A stretch of DNA of 45,147 bases from Mameliella sp. MMSF_3455 (GTDB lineage: Bacteria; Pseudomonadota; Alphaproteobacteria; Rhodobacterales; Rhodobacteraceae). The notes below the pieces were generated by a model that saw nothing but the letters and a program-made list of their open reading frames with translations, ran no database searches and was not told the origin of the DNA. The position numbers and the translations under genes are program-made. The stretch is from positions 1 through 45,147 of the forward strand of contig NZ_JASHJL010000043.1 of NCBI RefSeq assembly GCF_030733205.1, written 5' to 3'. Below are positions 1-7,780 of the stretch, piece by piece (positions within the stretch are counted from its first letter, which is position 1; each line of letters starts with the position of its first letter).

Positions 1-65
1 TCCACATCAGTGTAAGGGGGTCATTTTTGGACGCCGATCACCCCTCTACGGGGTCAAAATTGCAC
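1..65. mobile_element. Possible end of an IS21-family element (remnant)
   Basis: Two related direct repeats lie side by side: one starts GGGGTCATTTTTGGACGCCG (about 17-40) and the other GGGGTCAAAATTGCACGCCG (about 50-74). IS21-family elements carry several such repeats at each end, and the wording resembles ends I know from rhodobacterial IS21 copies. No istA or istB gene is in the window, so this is either the edge of an element lying to the left or a remnant. Confidence 0.4.
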
Positions 66-230
66 GCCGGTTCACAATATGCATCGATGCATACGTTCGA
101 TACCTATGCCCCCATCGACGTGGCGTTCAAGAATGCGATGACCATGAACCAGCACATTTATCGGTTCTTGAAACTCAGGCAGGAAGGGCGATTGCCCTTC
201 GACGTGATCCCGCGTTCACAAATCAACTAG
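27..230 (+). pseudogene. Short ORF, probable C-terminal gene fragment
   Basis: A 67-codon open frame whose first 15-20 codons are translated from the IS21-like end repeats, so the predicted start is not believable. The rest, from about residue 21 (MHTFDTYAPIDVAF), reads like ordinary coding sequence and ends with DVIPRSQIN and a TAG stop. The simplest reading is the C-terminal tail of a gene cut by the insertion sequence on the left. I do not recognise the family. The following 231-529 stretch shows no convincing gene. Confidence 0.3.
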
Positions 231-529
231 CCCCCAAGAAAGGCGGGCGGGGGGAGCGCAGCGGCTCAGAGCCGAAAATCTCGGCAGTCGATATGATCCC
301 TCGTCTGCCCGCAGGGTGCGCGCCGATAAAAAAACGCCTCCCCCCATGCCCCTGTGGCCGACCTGCGACAACGCCGCGCGGAACGCCTCGGACCGACCCG
401 TTGACTATCTATCAGACTGTCGGATGCGAGCCGGACCCGAATTGTTGAGTCTTTTCATGCAGTCCGCATTCGCGCTGGGTTTCGGCATCGCGCGCCGGGT
501 TCCACTCGGGTGGCAAGCTGCTCGGGCGG

Positions 530-760
530 TCATTCTTGCACCCATCCCTTGCGATGGTAGTCGCGCAAGACAATTGCGCGGTTGAACATGGGGAAGCCGA
601 TCCACAGGCCGTTCAAGGTGAAGAACGACAAGATCGCCCACAGGAACATGCTCTTGAACAGGTAGTAGAACGGCCCGAACAGCAGGCACCACAGGCGGTG
701 CCAGTTGCCCAAGATGATTTTCGTCTGGCCGTTGGAGGCCCATTTCGCGCGTATCGTCAT
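530..760 (-). CDS. DUF2628-like small membrane protein
   Basis: A 76-residue protein, read from the ATG at 760 because GAGGAAAT lies about 7 bases before it; a longer frame from 814 has no such site. After a short polar N-terminus (MTIRAKWASNG) come two hydrophobic stretches with the pattern LFGPFYYLFKSMFLWAIL, then a C-terminal NRAIVLRDYHRKGW. Alternating Trp/Phe/Gly-Pro-Phe-Tyr followed by a basic 'Y-R-GW' tail is what I know from DUF2628 inner-membrane proteins, whose function is unknown. It stands alone among gene fragments. The family call is from memory of the pattern and is moderately sure; that it is a real membrane protein is more certain. Confidence 0.65.
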   Translation of the reverse strand: MTIRAKWASNGQTKIILGNWHRLWCLLFGPFYYLFKSMFLWAILSFFTLNGLWIGFPMFNRAIVLRDYHRKGWVQE

Positions 761-1020
761 GCCGATTTCCTCGCTGGCTGGTTTCGATGCCAGCGCAATA
801 AGATCGGGGACCATCGCCCGTCAGGGTAATTCCCGCGCGGTCGAGGGAGACCACAGGGGTAGCCGCGTCCGCGCAGATTTCGGGTTGATCGCCCTGAGCG
901 CAGCGCACAGCGCGCCAGCCGGGGTTGCGACGGGATCACCATGCCCGAGGCACGCCCCGGCGCTGCTGGCTCAATACAACGCCGCCGCGCGCGCGTTTCG
1001 CTCTCGATCCTCGGGGTTAA

Positions 1021-1143
1021 TTGCAGGCGCGGACAGTTTCGCCCCGGAGCGCGGCACAGATCGTCAACCCGTCGATCCTGGTGGCCGAACGCATCGCCAA
1101 GACCCTCGGCGTGGACACCTCGGAAAACCTCAAACCGAATTAG
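1021..1143 (+). pseudogene. Possible HTH (XRE-like) gene fragment
   Basis: A 40-codon open frame without a start codon, following a TAA at 1018. Its second half (NPSILVAERIAKTLGVD, then SENLKPN and stop) resembles the last helices of XRE/Cro-type DNA-binding domains, where 'P-S-I/L...L-x-I-A-K-A-L-G-V' is common. No matching N-terminal part is visible upstream in any frame. The 761-1208 interval otherwise holds no gene I can support. This is a weak call based on one motif. Confidence 0.25.
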
Positions 1144-1208
1144 GGTTATCCCTGACATGCTCTACCTTTGCGTCTTATCTAGCTGTATCAGCAACTTAGG
1201 AGATCGAC

Positions 1209-1424
1209 ATGACCGATATCGTGACGCTCAAGGCCATCTGCGAAGAACTAAAGATCGACCCGCGCGAGGCACGCGAACGCTTGCGCGCCGCCGCTAGCGA
1301 CACCAAGGCGAACCCAGAACTGGCGAAAACACGAAAGCCGCGCACCCCATGGCAGTGGGTGAAGGGTTCAGTTGCCGAAAAGGAAGCTCGCAAGGTTCTT
1401 TCGTCCTCAACCGCGTCAACATGA
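1209..1424 (+). CDS. Small conserved hypothetical protein
   Basis: A 71-residue basic, helical protein. The ATG at 1209 is preceded by AGGAG about 6 bases away, a good ribosome site. The pattern 'TLKAICEELKIDPREARERLR', with Lys/Arg-rich 'KTRKPRTPWQWVKGS' after it, matches small hypothetical proteins I have seen often in alphaproteobacterial genomes, where the first part looks like a winged-helix or HTH segment and the Trp-rich part is conserved. Function unknown; possibly nucleic-acid binding. It lies just upstream of the ABC-3C module, about 45 bases before its first ORF, but the codon use there changes and I do not think it belongs to that module. Confidence 0.65.
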   Translation: MTDIVTLKAICEELKIDPREARERLRAAASDTKANPELAKTRKPRTPWQWVKGSVAEKEARKVLSSSTAST

Positions 1425-1470
1425 TCCGGCGGGCGAAAGCCCTCAGCTAGACGCTTGACTTACTGGGGAA

Positions 1471-2433
1471 TTGTTCCGAGTCTACCTCAGCTCTAAAGTG
1501 AGTTGGGGTAGGCTATTGGCATTTAAGTATAGAAGAGATTGGGATGGCAAGGAATGGCAGCGCTATTCCAAGCAGCTTGTGCAAGTGCGGCACCTTCCCC
1601 AAAATGTGCAAGACATTCCTGATAGGGTTCAGGGTGATGCAGGCCTCGAATTCATCACCACCGATGGGTGCTGCTACCAGAGCTATGCGCCTGAAGAAAC
1701 GTCGGACGTTGCAAAAGCTGCCAGTGCAATGAAAGCAAAAGGTTCCCGTGATCTTCGAAAACTGGTGAAGAACAAAGATGTCATTTCCAAAATACTAGGG
1801 GATCGCAAAATATCTAATTGGATTTTGCTTTGCCCCTTTCTGGACAACAAAGATGTTATTTCTCATGTCCAAGCGGTCGCCAAGGAGGTGAAGGAAGCCG
1901 GATTGGATTTCTTGGCACCTGATTTTTGCGCTCTTGTGCAAAGTCAAGAGGATTTCGAGACTGAGTATCAACAACTTCGCACAAAGGCTGTGGGGGCACC
2001 CTTATCCATCAAGAAGCCTAGCCCGGATCAGCTTGAAGCTGTGCACCTTAAACTCGATAAGCGCGTCGAGAATAAGCTCAAGCGTGCGTTTCCTCTTGAT
2101 GATGATGGGAGAACCGAGAAGAAAAAGAAAACCTATGTTTATGCCCACGTTGAGCGGGAGAATATTCTTTCAGACTTGCGAGACGAGTTTCCCGATTTTT
2201 GGGAGGCATCAACTGAGTGCATCGACTCCGAAGAGCGCCGTCTTGAGATGGCTGGAGCCGAAGGGGATACCGCTTCCCAGCAGATAAATTCTTCGATAGA
2301 TCGCGTCGCGAATTCCCTAAGAAGCCAGGTGCCGGGGCTTTCCGAGAAGCAGATTGCCTCAATTTCGCAAGGTCAAGTAGGAACTTGGCTCATTGAATGC
2401 CCATTGGATTTTCAGGAGCCGAACGGAAAATGA
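1471..2433 (+). CDS. ABC-3C-type effector with PD-(D/E)XK-like nuclease domain
   Basis: A 320-residue protein, first gene of a three-gene + strand set. The N-terminal part has W29-x2-Y32, then G55-D-A-G-L-E60 and D65-G-x2-Y69-Q70-x-Y72-A-P, the order seen in Mrr-like PD-(D/E)XK nucleases (Asp, Glu, then Gln/Lys on the next strand). The middle repeats 'WILLCPFLDNKDV' and is otherwise alpha/beta; the C-terminal third is charged and helical. No ATG fits: the frame opens after a TGA at 1456-1458 and the likely start is TTG at 1471, with GGGGAA immediately before it, so the start is uncertain. The stop overlaps the next gene. Context with a middle component and SMC ATPase is that of ABC-three-component conflict systems (established family), in which the effector is expected to cut nucleic acid once the ATPase senses an invader (inference). 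Confidence 0.72.
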   Translation: MFRVYLSSKVSWGRLLAFKYRRDWDGKEWQRYSKQLVQVRHLPQNVQDIPDRVQGDAGLEFITTDGCCYQSYAPEETSDVAKAASAMKAKGSRDLRKLVKNKDVISKILGDRKISNWILLCPFLDNKDVISHVQAVAKEVKEAGLDFLAPDFCALVQSQEDFETEYQQLRTKAVGAPLSIKKPSPDQLEAVHLKLDKRVENKLKRAFPLDDDGRTEKKKKTYVYAHVERENILSDLRDEFPDFWEASTECIDSEERRLEMAGAEGDTASQQINSSIDRVANSLRSQVPGLSEKQIASISQGQVGTWLIECPLDFQEPNGK

Positions 2434-2915
2434 ACTTTGAAATTCACACGGATCGAAAATTTTCCTTCGAACGCAAGCCTTCGCCTGTACCGGGCGATCT
2501 TCGTATCGGCTGGCGTATCCCGCTGACACTTTTGATGCTGAACTATTCGCGCGGGAAGAAAGCGTCCCTAGCGAAGTTAAATCTATTAAACGACGCGCTA
2601 CGTTCAGAGCGGTCGCGGAAGAAATTGGGCCAAATCATTAGTGGTGAAACAGCACTCATAGAGTGGCGAATGCGTGTTGAACCTGCCTTTTCTCGAAATG
2701 TAGACCTGCTAACGGGCGGGCAACTGGCCGAATGGATGGTGGCAAACGGCAAAGCGGCGATTTGTCTTACAGACAAGGGAAAGAAAATTGCAAAGAAGCT
2801 TGAAGACGACGAAGAGAGCTTCGTGACTGAAAAGGCGTTTCTCAGAGAGTTCTCGAGCAAGATCACAGAAGGCTTTGTGACCCAAATCTTGCTAGCCAAC
2901 AAGGCCCCGTCATGA
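2430..2915 (+). CDS. ABC-3C system middle component
   Basis: A 161-residue protein starting at the ATG at 2430, which overlaps the stop of the effector gene (ATGA type overlap), so the two are translationally coupled; a longer frame from 2397 would run far into the upstream gene. The section 'GWRIPLTLLMLNYSRGKKASLAKLNLLNDALRS' (about residues 27-60) is the helical, Leu-rich N-terminus typical of ABC-3C middle components, followed by a probable winged helix and a turn 'AAICLTDKGKKIAKKL'. These small proteins sit between the effector and the ATPase in gene order and are thought to bridge them. Its own stop overlaps the ATPase start by four bases. The functional role is inferred from family and order, not from catalytic residues. 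Confidence 0.75.
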   Translation: MNFEIHTDRKFSFERKPSPVPGDLRIGWRIPLTLLMLNYSRGKKASLAKLNLLNDALRSERSRKKLGQIISGETALIEWRMRVEPAFSRNVDLLTGGQLAEWMVANGKAAICLTDKGKKIAKKLEDDEESFVTEKAFLREFSSKITEGFVTQILLANKAPS

Positions 2916-4969
2916 TCCAAGTTTGTTCTCTGAAGCTGAGATCGATCACAGCAAGAACTGTGTATGGGGTCGATCTTGATTTCACTTCCGGTCTTAACAT
3001 CGTCCAAGCAGACAACACGTCTGGCAAGTCAACCTGCCTGCAAGCCATTATCTACGTTCTGGGTTTGGAGCGTTCCTTGAGTGCAAATTTGTCGGTCCCA
3101 TTGCCATTCGCAATGAGGGAACGAATTCATGAATCCAAGGATGACCCATATGAGGAGGTGCTTCAGTCCTATGTCGAAATTGTAGTTTGCAGCCACAAAG
3201 GTGAGACGCTTCGCATCCGGCGAAGCATAGTTGGGGATGCAGATCCAAAACTCATCTCCACATGGTCTACACCGGAAGCCGAGGAGACTGATCAGGTCAG
3301 GGAAAGACAGCGAGACTTCTTTGTTCATGATCCGGGATCGGCCACCAGAGAAAGTGGGTTCCATCACTTCCTCGCTGATTTCTTGGGATGGGAGTTGCCG
3401 CTTGTTCCTAGGTTCGATGGGACTGAGTGTCCGCTGTACGTCGAAACCCTATTCCCCATGTTCTTTGTGGAACAGAAGCGTGGTTGGTCCACAGTTCAAG
3501 GGCCGTTGCCGACGCATTTCCGGATACAGGACATTAACAGACGTGTCCTCGAATTCGTTCTGAACCTCGACGCCGGAAAGGTGCGTCGGGAAAGGGCTGA
3601 GCTGAATAAGCGTATCGGTTTCCTTGAAAGTGACTGGGCCGACAAACGACGTGTGCTGGAGAGAGGTGGTGTCGACCTCATCCGATTTATTGGCGTACCC
3701 AAGGCACCTACCGCCGAATTCTCACATCAGGCAGATATTTCTCTGGAAGTATTCATGGATGGCGAGTGGTTGCCTCTAGAAGTCGCCTCCAAGGAGCTTC
3801 AGGAAGAGATTGAAGAGCTAAACAACATTGAACTTGTTTCCACCGAAGAGGCCGAGGCGAGCACACAAAAAGCCCTTGAAGCAGCTCAGTTGCGCTATGA
3901 TGAACTCGGAGCAATGTTTGAAGTCGCGAGAACTGAATTTCGCTCGGTTCTCGAAGAAAACAGGGCATTGCAGAAACGCCTAGACGTGCTTGATATCGAC
4001 CTCAAGCGTCATCAGGACACCAAAAAACTAATGGCGCTTGGTTCGGAGGTTACTGATGCCGTGGCATTTGAGAGTTGCCCGACCTGCCATCAACATTTGC
4101 CTCAAGAGTTGCTACCACCAAGTTCCTCAGGGGCGATGGCCCTTGATGAAAACATAGCTTTCATAAAATCGCAGCAACTCATGTACAAGTCAGCGTTGGC
4201 AGCCACCGAAGAGAGGCTTGGGGAGCTTCGTCTGCGAGGCCGGTCCATCGAACAAGACTACAAAGAAGCTCAAAGCGAGTTGCGTAGCTTGAAACGTGCG
4301 CTTGTGCGCCCAGCGTCGAGCATTAACAGGACCACAATTGAAAAATCGGTTCGGTTGCAGGCGCGCTTGGCGCAATGGGAAGGTATGCAGGAGCGCGCGG
4401 ACAGCCTAGTTGACGAGCTGGTCGTAGTCGCTAAGGAATGGGCCCGACTTTCATCCCGACTTAAGGAATTGCGGACTGGAGACGACTTTTCCTTGGAGGA
4501 CAAGAACAAGATTTCCCGCCTTCAATCCCTCGTACAGGGGCACCTGAAGACTTTTGATTTCCATTCCTTCCCACCCTCTGAAATCACCTTGGCTAGGGAC
4601 AACTTCAGACCACAGGTGTTGGTGGTTGATAAGGATTCTGGCGGGGAAATTGAAAAGGACATCGGCTTCGAAGCGTCTGCCAGCGATGGCATTCGCCTGA
4701 AGTGGTCATACTATCTTTCTCTTCTAGAGCTGGATGAAAACTACAATACCAACCATGCAGGGCTGGTAGTGTTCGATGAACCGGGGCAACAAGCTGCTGA
4801 CCCGGTGAACCTTACAAGTTTGTTTCAAGAGTCGGCCAAGGTCAGACCGGATCGACATCAGATCTTGATCGCAACCTCAGAAAAGGAACATGCCATCAAG
4901 GCGGGACTTGGCGATCGTCCATACAATCTAATCTCATTTAACGGCTACATCTTGAAACCGCTGAACTGA
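2912..4969 (+). CDS. SMC/Rad50-like ATPase of an ABC-3C system
   Basis: A 685-residue ATPase. Walker A is at about 33-41 (ADNTSGKST), after a strand and 'GLNIVQ' as in RecF/Rad50/SMC proteins. Long coiled-coil stretches (about 210-360 and 410-530) flank a CPTC pair near residues 389-392 that looks like a Rad50-type zinc hook. Walker B is the VVFDEP near 619-624. The length is short for true Rad50 and fits the ATPase subunit of ABC-three-component systems. The ATG at 2912 overlaps the middle-component stop (ATGA), giving a tightly coupled effector / middle / ATPase operon. The expected role is ATP-driven sensing of invading DNA and control of the nuclease-like effector; the ATP and zinc-hook motifs are seen, the anti-phage role is inferred. 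The gene is complete. Confidence 0.82.
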   Translation: MIQVCSLKLRSITARTVYGVDLDFTSGLNIVQADNTSGKSTCLQAIIYVLGLERSLSANLSVPLPFAMRERIHESKDDPYEEVLQSYVEIVVCSHKGETLRIRRSIVGDADPKLISTWSTPEAEETDQVRERQRDFFVHDPGSATRESGFHHFLADFLGWELPLVPRFDGTECPLYVETLFPMFFVEQKRGWSTVQGPLPTHFRIQDINRRVLEFVLNLDAGKVRRERAELNKRIGFLESDWADKRRVLERGGVDLIRFIGVPKAPTAEFSHQADISLEVFMDGEWLPLEVASKELQEEIEELNNIELVSTEEAEASTQKALEAAQLRYDELGAMFEVARTEFRSVLEENRALQKRLDVLDIDLKRHQDTKKLMALGSEVTDAVAFESCPTCHQHLPQELLPPSSSGAMALDENIAFIKSQQLMYKSALAATEERLGELRLRGRSIEQDYKEAQSELRSLKRALVRPASSINRTTIEKSVRLQARLAQWEGMQERADSLVDELVVVAKEWARLSSRLKELRTGDDFSLEDKNKISRLQSLVQGHLKTFDFHSFPPSEITLARDNFRPQVLVVDKDSGGEIEKDIGFEASASDGIRLKWSYYLSLLELDENYNTNHAGLVVFDEPGQQAADPVNLTSLFQESAKVRPDRHQILIATSEKEHAIKAGLGDRPYNLISFNGYILKPLN

Positions 4970-5088
4970 TCAAGATCAGCTAAGGTCGATAAATGCGTCA
5001 GTTCTTTTCCACCATTACTTCGGCGCAAGAAACCGCTGCTGCTCGTGATCAGAGACGACTGTGAAACACAATTTCGGAAACAGCTCTT

Positions 5089-5556
5089 ATGATGAATTTT
5101 CAGCGTGAAGGGTCGATCAGCAACGCCCATGTCGGCCGTGATTTCGAGGCTCGCGCCTGCGCCATCCTTGCCGCCCACGGTATCCCCTTGCAAATGAACC
5201 ACAAGGTGCCCTGTGGTCTAGGGAACGACAAGAAGCTGCACACCTTCGATCTTGGCTCGGAAGACCTGCCCGTGATCGTCGAGTGCAAGTCGCAGACTTG
5301 GACAAAGGGCGACGTGGTTCCCAGCGCCAAGATGAAGAACTGGGCCGAGGCGATGTTCTATTTCCACATGGCCCCGCCAATGTATCGCAAGATTTTCTTC
5401 GTCGGGCGGAGCTTACGTGTCCGCACGGGCGAAAGCCTGCTCGCCTATTTCCGCCGCACTCAAAGCCACATGATCCCGCCGGACGTGGAATTCTGGGAAC
5501 TGCCGCGCGACAGCGACGAGGTCGAGATTTTCGGGAGCAATGCCGATGGACGCTGA
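5089..5556 (+). CDS. PD-(D/E)XK nuclease-like protein
   Basis: A 155-residue single-domain protein. E20 in the first helix, D54 (HTFDLGSE) and E65-C-K67 (VIVECKSQTW) form the E...D...ExK signature of the PD-(D/E)XK fold, and the spacing of 11 residues between D54 and E65 is normal for it. The following 'KMKNWAEAMFYFHM' helix is common after the catalytic Lys in restriction-type members. The ATG at 5089 was kept (a second Met follows at once); the ribosome site is weak. Its stop overlaps the start of the DUF262 gene, so the two very likely act together as a restriction module against foreign or modified DNA (inference). No methyltransferase lies next to it, in line with a type IV-like system. 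The substrate cannot be told from sequence. Confidence 0.75.
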   Translation: MMNFQREGSISNAHVGRDFEARACAILAAHGIPLQMNHKVPCGLGNDKKLHTFDLGSEDLPVIVECKSQTWTKGDVVPSAKMKNWAEAMFYFHMAPPMYRKIFFVGRSLRVRTGESLLAYFRRTQSHMIPPDVEFWELPRDSDEVEIFGSNADGR

Positions 5557-7447
5557 CGATCACCCGGTCGAAGTCGTATTGAAGGAAGCACGTCGGTTCA
5601 TGGTGCCGCTTTACCAGCGCAAGTACCAGTGGGGCGATGAACGACTGGTCCCTTTCTGGGAGGATGTCGCCGCCAAGGCCGCGGAGGTGCTGGAAGGCGA
5701 AAGCAAGTTCGAGCACTATATGGGGGCGCTGATCCTCGCCCCGGTCGATAGCGGAGCGAAATTCGCATTCACGCCCACCGTGCAGGTAGTGGATGGGCAG
5801 CAACGGCTGACCACGTTCCAACTGTTTCTCGCTTCATTGCGCGAGGTGGCCCGCACTCACGGTCAAGACGATTTCATCGACCACATCAACGGCTATTTGA
5901 CCAATGTTCCACAGAGCAAGGACACCGACCCGCTGACGCGGTTCAAGCTGACGCCCACGCCCTCCGACCGAGACTTGTTCCACGACATCATCGATCTGAC
6001 CGCCGCCGAGGCTGACAAGAAATACAAATCCCTGTTCTGGGGCAAGTCGGTGCCGAAGAACCGGCCCGAACGCGCGTTTCGCGCCTTTCACCTGTTCCGC
6101 CAGTGGATCGAGGATTTCGTTCAGCACGGCCCGCAAGATTTCGAGGACGCCTCAGACGAGCCAGAAGACGCCGAGGGTCATATCGACGTGGGTATCACGC
6201 CTGAGGACGTGTCGGCACGTCTGGAGACGCTCCTGAGCGCGCTGCTGGATCGTTTGAAGCTGGTGGTCATTACGCTTGGCGAAGGCGACGACGCGCAGGT
6301 GATCTTCGAGACATTGAATTCGAAGGGCGAACCGCTGTTGGCGATGGACCTCGTTCGCAACAACATCTTCCACCGCGCCGAGAAGCAGAAGGCCAAGGTC
6401 GAGACGCTTTACAAGAAGCTGTGGGACCCACTCGACCACCCTTGGTGGCGTGAGCCTGCACCGAATGCGCGCCCCAAGCGCCCGCGCCTCGATCACTTTC
6501 TTGCACACATGCTTGCCGCCGAAACCGGGCAGAAGATTTCGATCCGCGAGCTATACGCCGAGTATCGGGATTTCGCCGTACCGAAGGGTCGCCCGCGTTT
6601 CGAGAACGTCGAGGATGAACTCAAGCTGCTTGAAAAGTATGCACCCGTCTATCGCACGCTAGAGGGCAAGGAGGATTGCGATCCGTCTCTGAAATGGCTC
6701 GGGCGAAAGCTGACGACATGGCAGGTGACGACCGTTTACCCGGTGGCCTTGCAGATGGGGCAGGAGGGTGTAGCGCCCGAGGAACGAGAGAAACTCGCAC
6801 AACTGATCTATTCCTATCTGGTGCGTCGAACGCTCTGCAATCTCACGACCAAGAACCTCAACAAGGTGTTTCAGTCCATCGCCGCCGAGTTCCTTGAGAA
6901 CGGCGTATCGGTTGCGAGCTTCAAGGGTTACTTCTCGAAGAAGGCCGGGGTCAGCAGCCGGTTTCCCACTGACCGCGACGTTCGGCACGGTATCTTGAAC
7001 GAGAACGCGTATGCGATTTCGCCGCGTCCGCGACTGACGGACATCCTGTGGGAACTGGAGCTCGCAAGCAGGTCAAAACTCGCCGAGCAGTCCGACCAGC
7101 CCCCTAACCTGTGGGTCGAGCATGTCATGCCGCAGTCATGGGGCGATGACTGGCCCTATGAAGACGGATCGACCGGTCGCCCCTCGGATGACGATGCGAA
7201 GGCAATCGCACGAAACGCCATCCTTCACACCTTGGGCAACCTTACGCTGCTCACAGGCGGTCTGAACATCTCATCGGGGAACAAGGGTTTCAAAGAGAAG
7301 AAGGCAAAATTTGCCGAGCACACAGGCCTGTTCTTGAACAAGTGGTTCACCGGGAAAACGCAGTGGACCGAAGATGAAATACGAGATCGCGGCGAGCGGT
7401 TCGCAGACCTTGCCGTTTCCCGTTGGATCGGTTTGGACGGAGGCTAA
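5546..7447 (+). CDS. GmrSD-like DUF262/DUF1524 (HNH) restriction protein
   Basis: A 633-residue protein joining two domains that are separate subunits in some relatives. Near the N-terminus is VPLYQRKYQW, then VVDGQQRLTTF about 60 residues on: the two hallmarks of the DUF262 ParB-like NTPase/nuclease domain. Near the C-terminus are EHVMPQSW and, about 30 residues later, N-x5-LGNLTLL...N...KGF-x-EKK, the HNH-type DUF1524 pattern. GmrSD enzymes cut glucosylated or otherwise modified phage DNA in a nucleotide-dependent way (established for the family). I placed the start at the second ATG (5546), eight bases after GGGAG; the first ATG at 5540 is only two bases from it. It overlaps the nuclease gene upstream by 11 bases. 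Complete, with no frameshift. Confidence 0.85.
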   Translation: MDADDHPVEVVLKEARRFMVPLYQRKYQWGDERLVPFWEDVAAKAAEVLEGESKFEHYMGALILAPVDSGAKFAFTPTVQVVDGQQRLTTFQLFLASLREVARTHGQDDFIDHINGYLTNVPQSKDTDPLTRFKLTPTPSDRDLFHDIIDLTAAEADKKYKSLFWGKSVPKNRPERAFRAFHLFRQWIEDFVQHGPQDFEDASDEPEDAEGHIDVGITPEDVSARLETLLSALLDRLKLVVITLGEGDDAQVIFETLNSKGEPLLAMDLVRNNIFHRAEKQKAKVETLYKKLWDPLDHPWWREPAPNARPKRPRLDHFLAHMLAAETGQKISIRELYAEYRDFAVPKGRPRFENVEDELKLLEKYAPVYRTLEGKEDCDPSLKWLGRKLTTWQVTTVYPVALQMGQEGVAPEEREKLAQLIYSYLVRRTLCNLTTKNLNKVFQSIAAEFLENGVSVASFKGYFSKKAGVSSRFPTDRDVRHGILNENAYAISPRPRLTDILWELELASRSKLAEQSDQPPNLWVEHVMPQSWGDDWPYEDGSTGRPSDDDAKAIARNAILHTLGNLTLLTGGLNISSGNKGFKEKKAKFAEHTGLFLNKWFTGKTQWTEDEIRDRGERFADLAVSRWIGLDGG

Positions 7448-7592
7448 CTGTTTTAGCGACAACACAACTCCGAGCCAGCCGTGCAAATCGGCAATGGCTC
7501 CAACATGCTACCCCAATGCTACCCACGTGACAAAGCACAGCCCATACTACGAACTTGATCTGCCACAACGCGTTGTCATCATTGAGTTTTAA

Positions 7593-7638
7593 TGGTGCCC
7601 GGGGGCGGAATCGAACCACCGACACGAGGATTTTCAAA
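7593..7638 (-). other. Attachment site: 3' part of a tRNA-Phe gene
   Basis: Read on the minus strand this is TTTGAAAATCC (anticodon loop with GAA), GTGTC, the T-arm GGTGGTTCGATTCCGCC and the acceptor end GGGCACCA. It matches the 3' half of a bacterial tRNA-Phe including CCA, but no 5' half or D-arm lies to its right, so this is not a working tRNA gene. It sits 143 bases before a P4-type integrase gene that points away from it. Such a split is the normal trace of an element that integrated in the 3' end of a tRNA gene. The orientation implies that the element runs to the right and that an intact tRNA-Phe lies beyond the right end of this window. Confidence 0.8.
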
Positions 7639-7780
7639 CAAATTCTGACGTTTTTCATGGCTGAACATAGGTGTTCACAAGTATCTGAAAATACTGTACT
7701 TATGGACGATAAGGTGAACAAGCCTGATCATAGAAACACCCCCAAGCACGTGCTTTTTAAGAGCCTATAGAGAGCCTAAG

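Noticed and set aside
405-908. 167-residue minus-strand frame
   Set aside because: Overlaps the DUF2628-like gene in another frame and has an Arg/Pro-rich shadow composition.
7593-7638. Functional tRNA gene
   Set aside because: Only the 3' part is there; no D-arm or 5' acceptor strand to the right, so it is an attachment remnant.
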